DNA of 15,282 nt from JBGQDM01 sp041495845 (GTDB taxonomy: Bacteria > Acidobacteriota > Terriglobia > Terriglobales > Acidobacteriaceae), in assembly GCA_041495845.1 (NCBI GenBank), contig JBGQDM010000079.1:1-15282 (forward strand), given 5' to 3'. Position numbers and translations under genes: made by a program. Of the stretch, positions 1-6,653 are shown in pieces. How positions within the stretch are numbered: the first letter of the stretch is position 1; each line of letters begins with the position of its first letter. Below the pieces are notes generated by a model, which was not told the origin of the DNA, did not search any database, and saw nothing but the letters and a program-made list of their open reading frames with translations.

Positions 1-44
1 ACCTTCCCGAGTCACGTCGGCATTCACGCCGTTCGTGCCATTGC

Positions 45-119
<75 letters not shown>

Positions 120-241
120 TTTCTTTCCGAATGTCCGGTTCTTGCAAGTCCTAGCTTTCCCTGATCGGATCGTCGCCGGTGGCCTCGCGGTCTTCGCTGG
201 TTTGGTGTACTTCTCCTGACTCATCCATGCAATAACTGACT

Positions 242-256
242 CCTGCAACTCGCAGG
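242..256 (-). terminator. Short hairpin just after the nrfD-like stop codon
   Basis: On the - strand, CCTGC pairs with GCAGG around a five-base loop, two bases after the TGA of the nrfD-like gene. The stem is only 5 bp and is followed by a mixed sequence, not a T run. It could be a weak terminator or an mRNA 3'-end structure for the molybdoenzyme operon. The rest of 120-258 shows nothing recognisable. Confidence 0.22.
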
Positions 257-258
257 TG

Positions 259-1200
259 TCACGCGGAAGCGCCGCTGGCCGGGCGAAGATTCCGCTCGCC
301 GATTTGACCAACCTGTGCGGTCTGCGGCGAAAACAAGCCCGACTTCAACAGCACCATGACCAGCGCGAAGTCTCCTGTCAACTCGGACAGGGCGATCAGG
401 ACTACCAGCCAGAGGCCGCCGACGGTGTGGTGAACGATGGACAGCAGCAGGGTCGCGACGATGCCGACGGCGACAACCAGTCCGAGGAAGACACGCGCGT
501 AGGGTCCACGCAACAGCATGCGGACGGTTTCACGAGCGGCTGGGGTCCAGCGTGACATGCGGGCGAGGTATCCAGCGAGCAAGAGAAAGTTTGCCACCAG
601 CAGAATCGGTTCCGCTTGCGACAACCAGGCTCGCGCCGGATCTTCCACCCCCAACAGTTCCCGCAGGGTCAGGGAGATGGTGGTTCCGCCCAGGCTGGCG
701 TACATCAGGATCAGCACCGGAAGCATTTTGCTGTTCCAGAACGCGATGGCCGGGGAGGAGTTCATTACGAAGCCGTCGTAGAACATGATGAAGAAGGCGG
801 ACGCGATGGCGGCGATGCGCGCGGCAGAGAGAATCGACGCTGGCACCACCCAACCGGCAAGGTGGCCCTGTGGCAAGAGGCACAGGAAGCCGCTGACGGC
901 GAGCACTCCGCTGGCGAGGGTGCCACGCGCGATCCAGGAGCGGTCGGGGCGGAGGGCGGCGCGCCAGAAGCGCTCGGGGCGACCGAGATAGAACAGATGC
1001 GCGGTATTCTTGCCGACCACCGCGATCAGGTAGCCCAGAAGCATGCCCAGGCGGTAGTCAGTCGCCAGCGAGATCAGGAAGAGGCCTGCGCCCAGACCGC
1101 CGCAGAAGAAGGCAGTGCCGATCAGCCAGTTCCACCAGACCTGCCGGTAGAAGCCATATCCGAACCGGTGTTCCGCAATCGTGATCGATGGTGTCGTCAT
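259..1200 (-). CDS. NrfD/PsrC-type membrane subunit of a molybdoenzyme complex
   Basis: This 313-residue protein is very hydrophobic, with about eight membrane segments readable between residue 15 and the C-terminus. The first holds FCGGLGAGLFLIS and the second ends HLFYLGRPERFWRA, followed by SWIARG, all typical of the NrfD/PsrC family. Family members anchor an iron-sulfur and molybdopterin module to the membrane and exchange electrons with quinone. The start at 1200 is preferred because GGAG lies 9 bases upstream. An in-frame ATG at 1233 would add 11 residues but lacks a good ribosome binding site. It is the last gene of the four-gene operon, 71 bases after the ferredoxin subunit. Which quinone it uses and the direction of electron flow cannot be told from the sequence. 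Confidence 0.9.
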   Translation of the reverse strand: MTTPSITIAEHRFGYGFYRQVWWNWLIGTAFFCGGLGAGLFLISLATDYRLGMLLGYLIAVVGKNTAHLFYLGRPERFWRAALRPDRSWIARGTLASGVLAVSGFLCLLPQGHLAGWVVPASILSAARIAAIASAFFIMFYDGFVMNSSPAIAFWNSKMLPVLILMYASLGGTTISLTLRELLGVEDPARAWLSQAEPILLVANFLLLAGYLARMSRWTPAARETVRMLLRGPYARVFLGLVVAVGIVATLLLSIVHHTVGGLWLVVLIALSELTGDFALVMVLLKSGLFSPQTAQVGQIGERNLRPASGASA

Positions 1201-1271
1201 TTTCTTCGCTCCGCTGCACTCCGAAACCGCCATACCGCGCTGCCATCCGCAGGCGCCAGCCCCAGGGAAAA

Positions 1272-1886
1272 CTACTCATCCAGATAGAACACGCTCGGCT
1301 TGGTATTGCACTCGGGCAGAAGTGTCCAACCCTTGCGCTCGCGGATCAGCTTCTGCAGTTTTCCATCGACCGGCTCCAGGTCGCCGAAAATCCTGGCGTC
1401 GGTGGGACAGGTAGTCACGCACGCCGGTTCCAGACCCTGATCCACACGATGGGCGCAGAGAGTGCACTTGACGTTCGTGCCCTCTTCAAACTCGAGGAAC
1501 TTGACCGCCTCGTACGGACTGAGGCCGTCGCCGCCATAGCCGCGATGCAGCAGGCCCTTGTCGATGAAGTGGCGGTTCATGTAAGGACAAGCGACGGCGC
1601 AGGCGCGGCAGCCGATGCACTTATCACGATCCACCAGCACAATGCCATCGTCGCGGATGTACGTAGCTCCGGAAGGACACGCCTTGGCGCAGGGCGCGTC
1701 TTCGCAGTGATTACAGAGCACGGGAAGAAATGTCCGCTTGGTGGCGGGATAAGTCCCCACCTCGCGGGTGATGACCCGGGCATAGTGGATCTCTTCGGGC
1801 GTGCCATTTTCCTGCTTGCAGGCGAGCGTGCAGGCGTTGCAGCCGATGCAGCGACGCAGGTCAATTACCATTCCTAGTCTGGCCAT
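1272..1886 (-). CDS. Four-cluster [4Fe-4S] ferredoxin subunit (PsrB/DmsB/PadC type)
   Basis: This 204-residue protein carries sixteen cysteines in four groups: 13/16/19/23, 58/61/66/70, 90/93/96/100 and 141/144/156/160. That is the standard arrangement of the electron-transfer subunit of complex iron-sulfur molybdoenzymes, with four [4Fe-4S] clusters forming a wire between catalytic and membrane subunits. No tryptophan replaces a cluster-3 cysteine, so all four sites look like ordinary [4Fe-4S] sites. There is no Tat or Sec signal. The ATG at 1886 is 9 bases after the stop of the MoaD-like gene. The only strong Shine-Dalgarno sequence, GGAGG, lies 13 bases upstream, inside the Gly-Gly codons of that gene. 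A second in-frame ATG at 1871, with AGGA directly before it, is a less likely start. Confidence 0.93.
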   Translation of the reverse strand: MARLGMVIDLRRCIGCNACTLACKQENGTPEEIHYARVITREVGTYPATKRTFLPVLCNHCEDAPCAKACPSGATYIRDDGIVLVDRDKCIGCRACAVACPYMNRHFIDKGLLHRGYGGDGLSPYEAVKFLEFEEGTNVKCTLCAHRVDQGLEPACVTTCPTDARIFGDLEPVDGKLQKLIRERKGWTLLPECNTKPSVFYLDE

Positions 1887-1895
1887 GATGTCCGG

Positions 1896-2183
1896 TTAGC
1901 CTCCGTGCATGTGACGCAAGATCGCCATCGCAACCAGCTGATCACCGCCCTGCAATCTGGTTCCCAGCGCGTCTGGTTTCAAACTCAGCCCGTTAATCAC
2001 CACCGCGAAGTCGCCTCGCAACCTGCCTTCGCAAACCAAGTGCTCGTAGAGGGTGCTGCCGTCGAGGGTCTTGAGATCGTGGAGCAGGTCGGCCACGGTG
2101 GCGTTTTCGACTGCGACCCGACTCCGGCTAAAGCCGAGCAGTTTTCGGGCCGCGCCCAGAGCTGCCACTTCGACAGTCGTCAT
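1896..2183 (-). CDS. MoaD/ThiS-like ubiquitin-fold protein ending in Gly-Gly
   Basis: This 95-residue protein has the length and pattern of MoaD/ThiS sulfur carriers: an alternating hydrophobic first strand (VEVAALGAARKLLG), a helix (ATVADLLHDLKTL), a central FAVVINGLSL strand, a GGDQLVAMAIL segment, and a C-terminal ...HMHGG. The terminal Gly-Gly is the feature that is adenylated and thiocarboxylated in MoaD and ThiS, donating sulfur for molybdopterin or thiazole. Its ATG overlaps the TGA of the catalytic subunit gene (ATGA), with GGGAGG about 6 bases upstream, so the two are translationally coupled. No MoaE or MoeB partner is present in the window. It could be a dedicated MoaD for this enzyme's cofactor or a carrier with another role. 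Family assignment is firm; the specific job is inferred. Confidence 0.85.
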   Translation of the reverse strand: MTTVEVAALGAARKLLGFSRSRVAVENATVADLLHDLKTLDGSTLYEHLVCEGRLRGDFAVVINGLSLKPDALGTRLQGGDQLVAMAILRHMHGG

Positions 2184-4711
2184 CGGACACCTCCCGAACT
2201 CACCTTTTCGACCCGCACCCGCGCGCTGGATTCCAGCCCGCCCGTGGCGCTGTCGGTGTACCGCATGGATCCAGTCAGCAGCCGATTGAAGTGGCTGCCC
2301 TTGGTTTTTACCCCGGGATTCGTGATCGTCGAGCGGGTGATGGTATTGCTCACACCAAACACCTGGGGATGAATGCCCTCGATGACCTGAGCGGGTCCTT
2401 CGATGCTTCCCGCCGGGGAAGTGAGCCGGATGCGGTCCCCGGTGCTGAGGTGGAGCTGTCGTGCGGTCACAGAATTCACCAGAATGCCGCCGTGAACGGC
2501 GGCGTCTTTCTGGCTTACCTCGGAAAGCCAGGGTATGACCATCGTGTCCGCGAAGGTGTGCAGGCTCTCCTTAAAGGTGATGGCGTAAAACTCGTAGCCG
2601 CGGGCGCCGTCGTCGATCACCTGGGAATTTTTCCAGAAGGGTAGCGCCTGGTAATTGTCCAGCGGCCAGTCGGCCACGCCCGCCTGTTCGAGGTTCGTTC
2701 GCATCTGGTCGCCCGTACGCTTGATGAACTCGAAGTAGAAGGGAATGCGCAGGTCGCCGTAGGGCATGAAGGTTTCTTCCGGAGTGCGATAACGCACTGC
2801 GTGCCCATTTTTCTTGAACCACTCGAGATCGTGATCGTCGCCGTAGATGTTGCGGGCATAGCGGTCCCAGAGTTCCTCGACGCTGTACCGCCGGTCTGGA
2901 TCGAGCAGGTATTGCGGTTTCGCGGTGAAGCCGCAGACGATGTTGAGCAGGTCATTCCAATCATCACGGAAGCCCATGCGCTCCGCGAGTTCGGTGAGGA
3001 TGTCGTAGGCATCGCGGGTGTCGCCCAGCGGTTCCACCACCGGCTGTCGCAGGGCGTGTCCCGTAACGGCCGGGGGCTCCAGGCAATTCAGCAGCGTGGA
3101 TTCCAGGTAAGTCCGGTCAGGCAGGAAGATGTCCGCCCACTCGGTGGATTCGGTGTGCTGAATGTCGATGGCGACAACGAACTTCATGCGCCGCATGATC
3201 TGCTCCACCTTGTCGGTCTCGGGCATGTTCCAGAGCGGGTTGGAGTGGTAAATCAGCATGGCCTCGGGCTGGTAGTTGAGGCCAAAGCGCTCCGGATTGA
3301 GCAGAGTTTCAGTGTTGAGCTGGCCGGCGTCGAAACCGATCGGGAACCACTCCATCAGGTGGGTTGAGTCTGGCGGATACTTGAAAGCGGGCGCGGGATG
3401 AAGCTGGTGTGGCTCAGGTTTGACCACTCCGTCTTCGCCCGGGCTAACAAAGAACCCACGATGATCAAGGGGAACCCCGAGGTGGCCGCCGGGCACATCA
3501 ATGTTTCCCACCAGCATGTTGAACATCTTGTAGGCAAGATTGTCGAACAGGCCGTTGGAATGCGACTGCGAGCCGCGGTAGTAGTTGAGGGCGGCGGGAC
3601 GGAACGGGTAGGTCTTGCCCTCGATCACAATGGTGGAGCCGATTTGGGCCGCTTCGACGAATTCGCGGGCAATGCGCCGGATGGTGGCGGGGGACACGGT
3701 GCAGATCTCGCCCATCCGCTCTGGGGTGTGATCCGCCAGCATGTCCTTCCACACCTGGAAACCGGTGCGAACGTTCTCTCCATTCCAGGTGAATGCGCCT
3801 TCCAATGCCATCGCGTCGGCGGGGACTTCGTACCATGGCCGGGCTGAGTTCTGCCGGAGATCCCACGCCATGGCCTTCCCGGCCTCATCCCGCAGGAGAT
3901 AGCCATCACTATTTACGAGGTAAGGGGCGTTGGTCTTGTCGCGGAGAAAGTCACGGTCGAATTGCTTGAGTTCGTGCAGCAGGACGTGCGCCATGCCGAG
4001 CACGAAAGCGCGGTCGGTCCCGGGCAGAGCAGGAATCCACTCGTCCGCTTTGGCCGCTGCGACCGAACAGCGAGGATCGAGAGTCACCACCCGCATGCCC
4101 CGCATGCGCGCGTCGGCCATGCGCTTGGCGCTACCCGACAGGTGGAGGTGAGCCGAAAAGCCATCGCCGGAACCGATCTGGATCCAATAATTGCAGCGAT
4201 CATAGTCGTTGATGGCGGCAAACGAGCCGTCCACGCTGCCATTCACCGGGTGGTAGGAGCCGCCGCAGTAGTTGCCCAGGGAGGTAAAGAAGTTTGGCGA
4301 GCCAAAAACCGCAGGCCATCCCCAGAGAACAATGCGCTGAAAATCTCCCAGGGCACACAGCAGCTTGCGCGGATCATCGCGGCGAACCCGGTCCAGTTCG
4401 CGGGCGACGGTCTCGTAGGCCTCGTCCCAGGAAATGGGCACCCACCGTGGATCCACGCCCGGGCCCTTCTCTGGGTTGGTCCGTTTCAACGGCGTGAGCA
4501 CGCGCGTGGCGTCGTACAGCCGGGCGATGCCGGCGTTTCCCTTCGGGCAAAGCTTGCCCAAGTTGTCGGGATTGGTCTCGTCGCCTTCGATCTTCAAGGC
4601 GACACCGTTGCGAACCATCACCTTAATGCCACAGCCGTGCAGACACATACCACAGGTGCTGGGAATCCAGCGATCGCTGGTGTCAGCGGGTACAGCGTAG
4701 GCGAGAGCCAT
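2180..4711 (-). CDS. Molybdopterin oxidoreductase catalytic subunit (DMSO reductase family), no Tat signal
   Basis: This 843-residue protein begins with a [4Fe-4S] motif, C20-x2-C23-x3-C27-x27-C55 followed by PKG. Then come the molybdopterin oxidoreductase domain and, near residues 700-815, a dinucleotide-binding domain (KESLHTFADTMVIPWLSE ... STGDRIRLTSPAG). Cys149, in GNYCGGSYHP shortly after FGSPN, is in the place where Mo- or W-ligating residues sit. The middle segment (SPATIRRIAREFVEAAQIG, RGSQSHSNG, IDVPGGHLG) resembles the branch containing acetylene hydratase, phenylacetyl-CoA:acceptor oxidoreductase (PadB) and thiosulfate reductase-like proteins; this is recall, not a search. The start is firm: an in-frame TGA lies two codons upstream and a GGGGG ribosome binding site precedes the ATG. 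There is therefore no twin-arginine leader. The substrate is unknown, but a cytoplasmic substrate is likely. Confidence 0.9.
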   Translation of the reverse strand: MALAYAVPADTSDRWIPSTCGMCLHGCGIKVMVRNGVALKIEGDETNPDNLGKLCPKGNAGIARLYDATRVLTPLKRTNPEKGPGVDPRWVPISWDEAYETVARELDRVRRDDPRKLLCALGDFQRIVLWGWPAVFGSPNFFTSLGNYCGGSYHPVNGSVDGSFAAINDYDRCNYWIQIGSGDGFSAHLHLSGSAKRMADARMRGMRVVTLDPRCSVAAAKADEWIPALPGTDRAFVLGMAHVLLHELKQFDRDFLRDKTNAPYLVNSDGYLLRDEAGKAMAWDLRQNSARPWYEVPADAMALEGAFTWNGENVRTGFQVWKDMLADHTPERMGEICTVSPATIRRIAREFVEAAQIGSTIVIEGKTYPFRPAALNYYRGSQSHSNGLFDNLAYKMFNMLVGNIDVPGGHLGVPLDHRGFFVSPGEDGVVKPEPHQLHPAPAFKYPPDSTHLMEWFPIGFDAGQLNTETLLNPERFGLNYQPEAMLIYHSNPLWNMPETDKVEQIMRRMKFVVAIDIQHTESTEWADIFLPDRTYLESTLLNCLEPPAVTGHALRQPVVEPLGDTRDAYDILTELAERMGFRDDWNDLLNIVCGFTAKPQYLLDPDRRYSVEELWDRYARNIYGDDHDLEWFKKNGHAVRYRTPEETFMPYGDLRIPFYFEFIKRTGDQMRTNLEQAGVADWPLDNYQALPFWKNSQVIDDGARGYEFYAITFKESLHTFADTMVIPWLSEVSQKDAAVHGGILVNSVTARQLHLSTGDRIRLTSPAGSIEGPAQVIEGIHPQVFGVSNTITRSTITNPGVKTKGSHFNRLLTGSMRYTDSATGGLESSARVRVEKVSSGGVR

Positions 4712-4752
4712 GCGTCACCCCCATGAGCTTGGGCATGAATACCACGAGGCTC

Positions 4753-4790
4753 TCACTGGGAGCGGTGACGCGAATCACATTGCCGTGTGA
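4753..4790. promoter_or_regulatory. Two tandem TCAC-N8-GTGA inverted repeats (candidate operators)
   Basis: The first repeat is TCAC-N8-GTGA at 4753-4768. The second is TCACA-N6-TGTGA at 4775-4790, which also fits TCAC-N8-GTGA. Their offset is exactly 22 bp, about two helical turns, so dimers bound to both would face the same side of the DNA. They lie 42-79 bases upstream of the molybdoenzyme operon start and just upstream of the divergent broken Tat-signal gene. The arms are in the opposite order to a CRP site. The binding protein is unknown, and the region has no clear -10/-35 promoter visible by eye. Confidence 0.45.
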
Positions 4791-4841
4791 GGTGGAAAGG
4801 CGCGGGCCGCTTGGTTGCCAACCCATCCTGAAAAGCGCACA

Positions 4842-5211
4842 ATGCCCGCCATGCAACGTCGTCATTTCCTTGTTTTCTCGGCTGCGAGCCTGGGCGGGGT
4901 GCTGGTCTATTCGCTGGATCGAAGGCCGTTTCGTCTGGCCGCCGAGGATCACCAGGTCCGGATTCCGCTGCGTTTCTTTACGCCCGACGAAGCCATGATC
5001 GTAGCGGCGGCTGCGGCGCGCATTTTCCCCAGTGACCATCCTGGCCCAGACCTATCGAACGGCTGACGCGATTGTGGAGCGGTACGTGAAAAAGCCGGGA
5101 GCGCTGGTATAGAAGTCCAGGGCGACGAACGCCGCGGAAACTGTGTATCCGTTTGATCTCGATTTTCCACACGCGTTCGTGGCACTTCACCAAATCTTCA
5201 TGCCGTTGTAA
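4842..5211 (+). pseudogene. Broken Tat-signal gene resembling gluconate 2-dehydrogenase subunit 3
   Basis: The reading frame starts at 4842 (or 4851) with a Tat leader, MQRRHFLVFSAASLGG, and continues through RFFTPDEAMIVAAAAARIFPSD, which resembles the gluconate 2-dehydrogenase subunit 3 (gamma) family. It ends at a TGA at 5064-5066 after about 74 residues, while the family is usually near 200 or longer. From about 5038 a second frame reads on (ILAQTYRTADAIVERYVKKPG), is interrupted by one TAG at 5110-5112, and resumes to a TAA at 5209-5211 (...FPHAFVALHQIFMPL). The total span is too short for an intact gene, so at least a frameshift, a nonsense change and an internal deletion are needed. I do not recognise the second-frame part. 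Normally such subunits are exported with a GMC-type dehydrogenase, which is absent here. Confidence 0.6.
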
Positions 5212-5319
5212 TCGCCGCGTAATCATCGGTGCCTAGGATTCTCGCGGTTGAGTCCCGAAGCAGGAATGAGCAGCACTGCGGGCCCGACACTCTTTTCCCA
5301 GGATAAAAAGGTGAATAAA

Positions 5320-6579
5320 ATGAAGAACAAGTCCGCAATTCTCGCGCTCGTGGCGACAGCACTCGCAGGCACCATGTTTGCCGGCGAAGGTGCAGTTCCC
5401 AAGGGTGTTCCACCCCTGAACCGGGTTTTCCTCATCATGATGGAGAACCATGGCTTCAGCCAAATTTTTCACAACCCTAACGCGCCCTTCACCAATCGGC
5501 TGGCGAGATCAGCCAACACGGCGACCAACTTCTTCGCCGTCGGGCACCCCAGTCTGACCAACTACCTGGAAGTGGTGGGCGGATCCAACTTCGGCGTACG
5601 CAGCGACAACAGCCCGGACTGGCACAACACCGGTTGCACACCGGACATCGTTGGGAAAACGGTATCCACGGACACGCCGGCCAGTCCCGATGTCTGCCCG
5701 ATTGCGGGAACGGGAACGGACGCGGAAACGCCGGTGCTGGACACGACCAACGAAGTGAGCGGGCCCCCGGGACTGGTCAGCATTGATGGCAGGCTGGGTG
5801 TACCGGCGGCTCCCGGTACGATCGGTAAGACGATCGCCGACCAACTGGTGGCGGCGGGCCGGCGCTGGAAGACGTACCAGGAGAGCATTCCTCTCACCGG
5901 CGTGGATCTGGTGAACTACAGCGACGGTGTTTACACCGACAAGACGGATTTCTCGATGATCAAACCGGCGTTGAATCCGCCGCTCTCGCAAGGTGATGTG
6001 GTGAAGCTGTATGCCGCCAAGCACAATCCGTTCGTTTATTTTGCGAACGTACAGGACGGCAGCGATCCGCGCCTGAGCCTGCGGCAAGTGCGGGATTTTG
6101 AAGGCCCGAACGGTCTGTTCGCCGACCTGGCGTCCGGCAACGTGCAAGCGTTTTCGTTCATCGCGCCCAACCAGTGCAATGACCAACATGGCCGCGGCAA
6201 TGCCGGCGCGTTCTGCAACTTTGATCCCGCCAGCGATGGCGAGCAGTCGAGCCTGAACCCGGCGTTGATCCACCTGGGTGATATTGCCCTGCAGCGCATT
6301 GTCAACGCGATCAAGCAGTCTCCCGCCTGGAAAGACGGGAACAACGCCATCGTGGTGATGTGGGACGAGAACGACTACTCGAATGCACCCAATATCAACC
6401 GGATAATGACGATTGTGGACACCAGCTACGGCGTGCACGGGGTGCAGAGTGGACAGTTTTACACTCACTTCTCGCTGCTCAAGTCGCTGGAAGCGGGTTT
6501 CGGGCTGCCCTGTCTGAACCACGCCTGCGATGAGGACGCGAAGGTGATGTCGGACCTGTTTGCCAAGGGTAGCGAGTAG
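5320..6579 (+). CDS. Secreted phosphoesterase (acid phosphatase / phospholipase C family)
   Basis: This 419-residue protein opens with a Sec signal peptide (MKNKSAILALVATALAGTMFA, likely cut after residue 21). The phosphoesterase-family motifs follow in order: LIMMENHGFSQIF (39-50), GHPSLTNYLEVVGG (75-88), APNQCNDQHG (282-291), VVMWDENDYS (345-354) and a C-terminal YTHFSLLKSLEAGFGLP (381-397). The acidic and histidine residues in these motifs are the expected metal and phosphate ligands of the AcpA/PLC group, which hydrolyses phosphomonoesters or phospholipid head groups outside the cytoplasm. The start at 5320 is chosen over one at 5248 because AAGGTG lies just upstream and the signal peptide then begins at residue 1. 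Paired cysteines (106/126, 286/299, 398/403) fit an exported protein. The exact substrate cannot be told. A terminator follows. Confidence 0.9.
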   Translation: MKNKSAILALVATALAGTMFAGEGAVPKGVPPLNRVFLIMMENHGFSQIFHNPNAPFTNRLARSANTATNFFAVGHPSLTNYLEVVGGSNFGVRSDNSPDWHNTGCTPDIVGKTVSTDTPASPDVCPIAGTGTDAETPVLDTTNEVSGPPGLVSIDGRLGVPAAPGTIGKTIADQLVAAGRRWKTYQESIPLTGVDLVNYSDGVYTDKTDFSMIKPALNPPLSQGDVVKLYAAKHNPFVYFANVQDGSDPRLSLRQVRDFEGPNGLFADLASGNVQAFSFIAPNQCNDQHGRGNAGAFCNFDPASDGEQSSLNPALIHLGDIALQRIVNAIKQSPAWKDGNNAIVVMWDENDYSNAPNINRIMTIVDTSYGVHGVQSGQFYTHFSLLKSLEAGFGLPCLNHACDEDAKVMSDLFAKGSE

Positions 6580-6601
6580 GCCGCGAGACGAGAGGAAGAA
6601 G

Positions 6602-6636
6602 CGGGCGGCGAGGGGTAAGACCCTCTCGCCCGTTTT
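6602..6636 (+). terminator. Rho-independent terminator after the phosphoesterase gene
   Basis: CGGGCG (6602-6607) pairs with CGCCCG (6627-6632), and GAGGG (6610-6614) pairs with CCCTC (6621-6625). A small internal mismatch lies between the two stem sections, the loop is six bases, and TTTT follows at 6633-6636. It starts 22 bases after the stop codon at 6579 and lies between two convergent genes. Confidence 0.75.
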
Positions 6637-6653
6637 GCTTTGTGGCGCAGCTC

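Noticed and set aside
616..1877. Overlapping + strand frames opposite the nrfD-like and ferredoxin genes
   Set aside because: The - strand frames carry complete membrane and cysteine motifs; the + strand products are low-complexity shadows.
4775..4790. Possible CRP/FNR binding site
   Set aside because: The half-sites are in the reverse order (TCACA-N6-TGTGA) to the CRP consensus TGTGA-N6-TCACA, so only a generic operator is claimed.
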